NCBI GenBank assembly: GCA_965660355.1
Contig: CBFHZN010000033.1
Span: forward strand, 1 to 9,401
DNA: 9,401 nt
Direction: 5' to 3'
From: CAJXVY01 sp965660355
Lineage (GTDB): Bacteria > Actinomycetota > Actinomycetes > Actinomycetales > Microbacteriaceae
The notes under the pieces were generated by a model. That model was not told the origin of the DNA and searched no databases. It worked only from the letters and a program-made list of their open reading frames with translations. Made by a program: the position numbers and the translations under genes. Below are positions 6,120 through 9,401 of this stretch, piece by piece. How positions within the stretch are numbered: the stretch's first letter is position 1; the number at the start of each line of letters is the position of its first letter.

Positions 6120-7130
6120 ATGATTAGAAAAGCAATAGCGATTTCAGCAGCAACATTTTTAGTCGCAGGCTGCACCTCCGGGGCAGAGGATTCAACCCCA
6201 ACCGGTCCAATTGCGGTTACCGCAACCACAAATGTTTGGGGAAGCATCGCCGAGTTCATCGGTGGTGACATGGTTGAGGTAACAAGCATTGTTGACCAAC
6301 CAAGCATCGACCCCCACAGCTATGAACCATCAGCCAGGGATCTGCTTGCAGTTCAAGATGCAGAGATGGTGTTGGTAAACGGCGGGGGTTATGACTCGTT
6401 TATGGACAGCTTGGTTGACCAGGCTGAGGGTTCCAGAGTTGTGCTTCGTGCAGTCGAGGGCGAAGGTGACCACGATCACGATGAAGACCACTCAGAGGAG
6501 GACCACTCAGAGGAAGAGCACTCTGAAGGAGACGACCACGCCCACGAAGAAGATGGGCACGATCACGGTTCTCATGCTGATGGCAACGAACACGTTTGGT
6601 ATGACTTTCAGATAGTCGAGCAGGTGGCTGATCAGGTATTGGCTTCTCTAACTCAGCTAAGACCAGATTCAGCTGGAGATTTTCAAGCCAATCACCTGAC
6701 CTTTGTCGAGGAGCTGGATGTTTTGGAGGTTCGAATCGAGGCTTTGCGTGAAGACGCTTTGGGCTACGGCGTATTTTCTTTGACACCCTTGGCATCAATC
6801 ATGATTGAGGATGCTGGGTTTGATGAGTATGCACCAAGTGAACTGCTAGAGGCAGTTGAGGAAGAGCGGGATATTCCGCCCGCTTCAATTGCCGAGGCCG
6901 AAGAGATTTTTCTAAACCCAGATGTTTTGATGGTGATCACCAATGACCAGGTCACCGACACTCAGATGCAAAGCATGGCAGAACTAGCGCAAGCCAATGG
7001 ACTGCCGGTGGTGGGTCTGAGCGAATTGATTCCCAATGAGGATTGGGACTATCTTGATTGGATGGCAAACAACCTTGATGTGTTGATGTCAACTGTTGAT
7101 CAATCACTTCCCGAACAGAAACAGAATTGA
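6120..7130 (+). CDS. znuA: Zinc ABC transporter substrate-binding lipoprotein
   Basis: This cluster A-I receptor binds extracellular zinc and hands it to the ZnuB/ZnuC transporter. The 336-aa precursor starts with a lipoprotein signal MIRKAIAISAATFLVAGC (lipobox LVAGC, lipidated C18). The mature protein has the expected first ligand in DPHSYEPS (H66) and a second in EHVWYDF (H158). Between them lies a His/Asp/Glu-rich loop (about 117-157) with ten histidines, typical of zinc rather than manganese receptors. The usual third His, in a segment like TFHDAYGY, is not visible: the aligned region reads FSLTPLASIMIEDAGF. An acid in NEDWDYLDW near the C-terminus could be the last ligand. The start sits on the predicted transcription start, with no ribosome site. 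Its stop overlaps znuC by four bases. Metal choice as zinc is supported by the loop, the zur gene and the operator. Confidence 0.93.
   Translation: MIRKAIAISAATFLVAGCTSGAEDSTPTGPIAVTATTNVWGSIAEFIGGDMVEVTSIVDQPSIDPHSYEPSARDLLAVQDAEMVLVNGGGYDSFMDSLVDQAEGSRVVLRAVEGEGDHDHDEDHSEEDHSEEEHSEGDDHAHEEDGHDHGSHADGNEHVWYDFQIVEQVADQVLASLTQLRPDSAGDFQANHLTFVEELDVLEVRIEALREDALGYGVFSLTPLASIMIEDAGFDEYAPSELLEAVEEERDIPPASIAEAEEIFLNPDVLMVITNDQVTDTQMQSMAELAQANGLPVVGLSELIPNEDWDYLDWMANNLDVLMSTVDQSLPEQKQN
6486..6530 (+). repeat. Three 15-bp tandem units in the ZnuA His-rich loop
   Basis: Units 6486-6500, 6501-6515 and 6516-6530 encode DHSEE, DHSEE and EHSEG. The first two differ at only the last base and the third has drifted. 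This looks like a recent in-frame expansion of the metal-binding loop, and copy number may vary between strains. Confidence 0.8.
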
Positions 7131-7900
7131 CCCTACTTAGAGCCAATAAAGCATCACTGAGCTTCGGATCCAGAAAAATCTGGGACGAGCTCAGTTTTGC
7201 GATTAATCGAGGTGAGTTTATTGCTCTGATTGGTGCCAATGGAACTGGTAAGTCAACGCTTTTGAAAGCAATCATTGGCACCCAGGAGTTGGATAGCGGA
7301 AGTATTGAGCTGGAAGATGGAGCTTCTGTTAGCTACATCCCGCAACACAGAACCGATGATGGCTACACACCGCTGAAGGTAAAAGACCTGGTGCGACTTG
7401 GTCTTGATGGGCATAAGCCTGGTCTTCCCTGGCCATCCAGTGCCGTCAGAGACAAAGTCAACGCTTCTTTGGAAGCTGTTCAAGCGGAGCACTTGGCCAA
7501 TGAGTCAATTGGTAATCTAAGCGGTGGGGAGATGCAGCGAGTCCGGGTTGCGCAGGCAATGATTGGTGAGCCTGATCTGATTTTGGCTGATGAACCACTT
7601 AGCAATTTAGATTTGAACCAGCAGTTAGTGATCAGTGAATTATTTCAAGAGCAGAGACAAAATTCTGGCACCGCTGTGTTGTTTGTCACCCACGATGTGA
7701 ACCCGATTATTGACTATGTTGACCGGGTTCTTTATTTGGCACCGGGCGGCTATCGAATTGGCTCAACCGATGAGGTTATGCAGTCAGATGTTTTGAGCAA
7801 GCTCTACGGGGCAGACATTGACGTTGTTCGCAATCAGGGTCGAATAGTTGTTATCGGCACCCACGATCACGCTCACCACGCGGGTGAGGACTGGATCTAA
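7127..7900 (+). CDS. znuC: Zinc ABC transporter ATP-binding protein
   Basis: This ATPase drives zinc import through ZnuB. The 257-aa protein has all ABC motifs: Walker A GANGTGKST (36-44), a Q-loop in SYIPQHR, the signature LSGGE (131-135), Walker B DLILADEP (150-157) and the switch histidine in VTHD (H189). The only plausible start is a TTG at 7127 that overlaps the znuA stop as TTGA. The next ATG would cut into the nucleotide-binding fold. There is no strong ribosome site, so reinitiation after znuA is likely. The C-terminus carries GTHDHAHHAGEDWI, a short histidine cluster that could sense or sequester zinc on the cytoplasmic side; that is inference. The znuB ATG overlaps the stop codon by one base. 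Confidence 0.93.
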   Translation: MTLLRANKASLSFGSRKIWDELSFAINRGEFIALIGANGTGKSTLLKAIIGTQELDSGSIELEDGASVSYIPQHRTDDGYTPLKVKDLVRLGLDGHKPGLPWPSSAVRDKVNASLEAVQAEHLANESIGNLSGGEMQRVRVAQAMIGEPDLILADEPLSNLDLNQQLVISELFQEQRQNSGTAVLFVTHDVNPIIDYVDRVLYLAPGGYRIGSTDEVMQSDVLSKLYGADIDVVRNQGRIVVIGTHDHAHHAGEDWI

Positions 7901-8748
7901 TGCCAACACTTTTTGATTTCAGTGACTACGACCGACTAATTCCGCTAGTCACCAATTCGCTCATTGCGGGTGCTCTTTTGGCCTTGGTTGGTGGATTGAT
8001 TGGTGTTTTTGTTATCACCAGACAGCTATCTTTCGCAGTTCACGGTGTTGCGGAGCTGAGCTTTGCAGGTGCTGCAATTTTTTTGCTGATCGGTCTGGAT
8101 GTTGTTCTGGGTTCAATTGTTGGCTCGATCACAGCTGCTGTGATCATTGGCACCTTAGGTTCCAGAGTCCAGGAGCGAAATTCTTTGGTTGCGGTGATAA
8201 TGCCGTTTGGTTTAGGACTTGGAATCCTGGCGCTCTCTTTGTATCCAGGCAGGGCTGCCAATAAATTCGGTTTGCTCACGGGGCAGATAGTGACAGTTGA
8301 TGATCCACAGGTGAGCTGGCTGATTGCAATCTCAGTTTCAGTGTTGATCGCCATCGCCGTGTTCTGGAGACCATTGGTTTTTGCATCTCTTGATAGCTCA
8401 GTTGCCATCGCCAGAGGAGTGAAAGTGAATCTCATCGGTTGGCTATTTATGATGCTGTTGGGGCTGGTGGTGGCGGCTGCCGTGCAGATCATCGGTGCCC
8501 TATTGGTGCTTAGTTTGCTTGTGACCCCCGCTGCCGCTGCATTGAGGCTTTCCTCATCACAGGTTTGGGTGCCGGTTATGTCAATTAGTTTTGCAATGGT
8601 CAGTGTTGTTGGTGGGATTTTATTGGCTTTGGGTGGTGGATTACCGATTAGTCCCTATGTGACAACAATCTCCTTTTTGTTCTACCTGGTAGCAAGAGTG
8701 CTTACCAGTGAAAGGTTTGGGATACTTAACCCTGGAGGAAAGAAATGA
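7900..8748 (+). CDS. znuB: Zinc ABC transporter permease
   Basis: This is the membrane channel subunit of the zinc importer, which works as a dimer with ZnuC. The 282-aa protein is strongly hydrophobic, with about seven to eight spans (roughly 17-39, 55-72, 74-90, 95-115, 138-156, 178-212 as two, 221-243 and 248-268). It has the ABC-3 family hallmark FAVHGVAELSFAGAA (about 45-59), equivalent to the SHAVLPG region that contacts ZnuC, plus VQIIGALLVLSLLVTPAAAA near residue 200. The ATG at 7900 shares its A with the TAA of znuC. The gene overlaps zur as ATGA and ends in a short basic tail (GGKK). Confidence 0.94.
   Translation: MPTLFDFSDYDRLIPLVTNSLIAGALLALVGGLIGVFVITRQLSFAVHGVAELSFAGAAIFLLIGLDVVLGSIVGSITAAVIIGTLGSRVQERNSLVAVIMPFGLGLGILALSLYPGRAANKFGLLTGQIVTVDDPQVSWLIAISVSVLIAIAVFWRPLVFASLDSSVAIARGVKVNLIGWLFMMLLGLVVAAAVQIIGALLVLSLLVTPAAAALRLSSSQVWVPVMSISFAMVSVVGGILLALGGGLPISPYVTTISFLFYLVARVLTSERFGILNPGGKK
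8734..8740 (+). promoter_or_regulatory. Strong ribosome binding site of zur inside znuB
   Basis: GGAGGAA lies four bases before the zur ATG at 8745. Unlike znuA and znuC, which lack a good site, zur has its own, so the repressor can be made efficiently even as the last gene of the transcript. Confidence 0.7.
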
Positions 8749-9137
8749 CGGAGCGCAGATCAACCTGGCAGAAAGCTGCCGTGAAGGATGCATTGACCCA
8801 AGCGGATGTTTTTATTTCTGCACAGGATTTGCATAAAACCCTCACTGAGGAAAACCAAAAAGTTGGATTGACCACTGTTTATCGAGCTCTTTCTGAATTG
8901 GCAGAAACGGGTGAGGCCGATCAGCTAACAACAGCCGAGGGTGAGATGCGCTACCGAGTCTGTCATTCTCCGCAACATCATCATCATTTGAGCTGCAGGA
9001 AATGCGGGAAAGCAGTGGAAGTTAAATTCGCTGCCACCGAGGGTTGGGCTGAAAGACTGGCGAGTGAGCATGGTTTTAGTGATGTTTCGCACTCAATTGA
9101 GATTTTTGGTATCTGCGCAGCTTGCGGAGAAAACTAA
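8745..9137 (+). CDS. zur: Fur-family zinc uptake regulator
   Basis: Zur is a dimeric repressor that binds its operators when loaded with zinc. The 130-aa protein has an N-terminal winged helix with the recognition segment VGLTTVYRALSELAETGEAD (about 40-59). In the dimerisation and metal domain are RYRVCHSPQHHHHLSCRKCG and IFGICAACG. The two CxxC pairs, C84/C87 and C124/C127, form the structural zinc site. C73 and the histidine run 78-81 match the Zur regulatory site better than Fur or PerR. The length is normal. Its position as last gene of the zinc-import operon, with a Fur-type box before znuA, supports Zur rather than Fur, and implies that it represses its own synthesis. The start overlaps the znuB stop (ATGA). 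Confidence 0.93.
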   Translation: MTERRSTWQKAAVKDALTQADVFISAQDLHKTLTEENQKVGLTTVYRALSELAETGEADQLTTAEGEMRYRVCHSPQHHHHLSCRKCGKAVEVKFAATEGWAERLASEHGFSDVSHSIEIFGICAACGEN

Positions 9138-9178
9138 CTGGGGCTTGATTTAACCCCGAACAACCTCCTAAACTTGCA

Positions 9179-9207
9179 GGGTTGAGTGGGCAAGAGCCCG
9201 ACAATCC
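9179..9207 (+). terminator. Imperfect hairpin after zur (possible terminator or leader stem)
   Basis: GGGTTG (9179-9184) pairs with CAATCC (9202-9207), with one G-T pair. An inner stem GGGC/GCCC (9188-9191 with 9196-9199) closes on the loop AAGA, with a small internal loop between the two stems. No T-run follows, so it is not a classic intrinsic terminator, though actinobacterial ones often lack the run. It may instead be part of the rpmB leader. Confidence 0.35.
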
Positions 9208-9227
9208 AATCGAATAACGGATATATC
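9198..9227 (+). promoter_or_regulatory. Candidate rpmB promoter
   Basis: CCGACA (9198-9203) shares the last four bases of TTGACA. After 17-18 bp come ATATAT/TATATC (9221-9227) as a -10. Transcription from about 9234 would give a very short leader with the AAGGAGG site just inside it. The -35 is weak, so this is tentative. Confidence 0.35.
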
Positions 9228-9238
9228 AGCTTGCCCGC

Positions 9239-9245
9239 AAGGAGG
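9239..9245 (+). promoter_or_regulatory. Strong ribosome binding site of rpmB
   Basis: AAGGAGG lies five bases before the ATG at 9251, the best Shine-Dalgarno match in the window, as expected for a ribosomal protein. It fixes the rpmB start. CCTCC at 9164-9168 upstream is an exact complement of GGAGG. Confidence 0.85.
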
Positions 9246-9250
9246 AATAA

Positions 9251-9401
9251 ATGGCGGCATATTGCCAGGTGACTGAGAAAAAGCCTCAGTTTGGCCACAA
9301 AGTTTCGCACGCTCAGAACAAAACTAAGCGTCGCTTCAACCCAAACATTCAGAAAAAGACCTATTACGTTCCTTCATTGAAGCGCAACGTAACTTTGAAC
9401 C
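9251..9401 (+). CDS. rpmB: Ribosomal protein L28, N-terminal part (runs off the right edge)
   Basis: L28 is a small protein of the 50S subunit. Fifty codons are visible, beginning MAAYCQVTEKKPQFGHKVSHA and containing KTKRRFNPNIQKKTYY, the family core. About 28 residues are missing (78 is usual). The zinc-binding form of L28 has CxxC near the N-terminus; here only C5 remains, as CQVT, so this is the zinc-free type. In Mycobacterium tuberculosis an rpmB paralogue lies next to znu-like genes and is controlled by Zur. The placement here after znuACB-zur recalls that, but no Zur box is seen in front of this gene. In related Micrococcales this form can be the main L28, often followed by rpmG, so it need not be a starvation copy. 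Confidence 0.95.
   Translation, partial: MAAYCQVTEKKPQFGHKVSHAQNKTKRRFNPNIQKKTYYVPSLKRNVTLN

Noticed and set aside
6400..6798. 132-codon minus-strand open frame opposite znuA
   Set aside because: It is an antisense shadow of the His-rich coding sequence, with Arg/Pro-rich low-complexity composition and no ribosome site.
9140..9157. GGGG-N10-CCCC as zur terminator
   Set aside because: The four-pair stem with a ten-base loop and no T-run is too weak. The hairpin at 9179-9207 is the better candidate.
9205..9235. Second Zur box in front of rpmB
   Set aside because: GAATAACGGATATATCAGC has one half resembling TGATAT, but the other half does not match the 7-1-7 pattern.
1..9401. CRISPR array, tRNA, rRNA or insertion sequence
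   Set aside because: No spaced direct repeats, cloverleaf-like segment, rRNA sequence, transposase ORF or terminal inverted repeats were seen on either strand.

Overview
This window looks like chromosomal DNA from a streamlined actinobacterium. The most likely placement is a moderate-GC member of the Microbacteriaceae, such as the freshwater Rhodoluna/Aquiluna type. That placement is inference from four things: the actinobacterial style of the 2-oxoacid dehydrogenase, Zur and L28 proteins; roughly even base composition by eye; very tight gene packing; and start codons that sit where a transcript should begin (leaderless genes), which is common in actinobacteria. A run of 99 Ns flanked by identical 78-bp sequences shows that this is a draft assembly, possibly a metagenome or single-cell genome.

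Layout. Bases 1-509 hold the 5' part of purB on the minus strand, running off the left edge. Bases 510-645 are a short divergent control region with a palindrome, an inverted repeat and a plausible forward promoter. Next, on the plus strand, come a 33-codon ORF with a WxG motif and, overlapping it, a 429-aa protein with a helical N-terminus and a C-terminal serine alpha/beta-hydrolase domain. A convergent membrane protein of the YvlD / 4-TM phage-holin superfamily (minus strand) overlaps the hydrolase stop codon and contains the assembly gap. It diverges from an operon for the E1 alpha, E1 beta and E2 subunits of a branched-chain-type 2-oxoacid dehydrogenase (2663-6079).

From 6120 to 9137 lies a complete zinc-uptake operon: znuA (lipoprotein receptor with a His-rich loop), znuC (ATPase), znuB (permease) and zur (Fur-family zinc repressor). 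The four genes overlap end to start. A 7-1-7 inverted repeat matching the Fur/Zur operator pattern overlaps a perfect TTGACA -35 box in front of znuA. The downstream -10 is spaced so that znuA should be leaderless and shut off by Zur when zinc is plentiful. The operon would therefore produce its own repressor.

The window ends in the first 50 codons of rpmB, encoding an L28 that lacks the first CxxC zinc-binding pair. This fits the known link between Zur regulons and zinc-free ribosomal proteins. The 113 bp in front of rpmB can form two mutually exclusive RNA structures, one of which would bury the ribosome binding site. This is the most speculative but also one of the more interesting signals here, together with the WxG micro-ORF/hydrolase pair and the leaderless Zur-controlled promoter.
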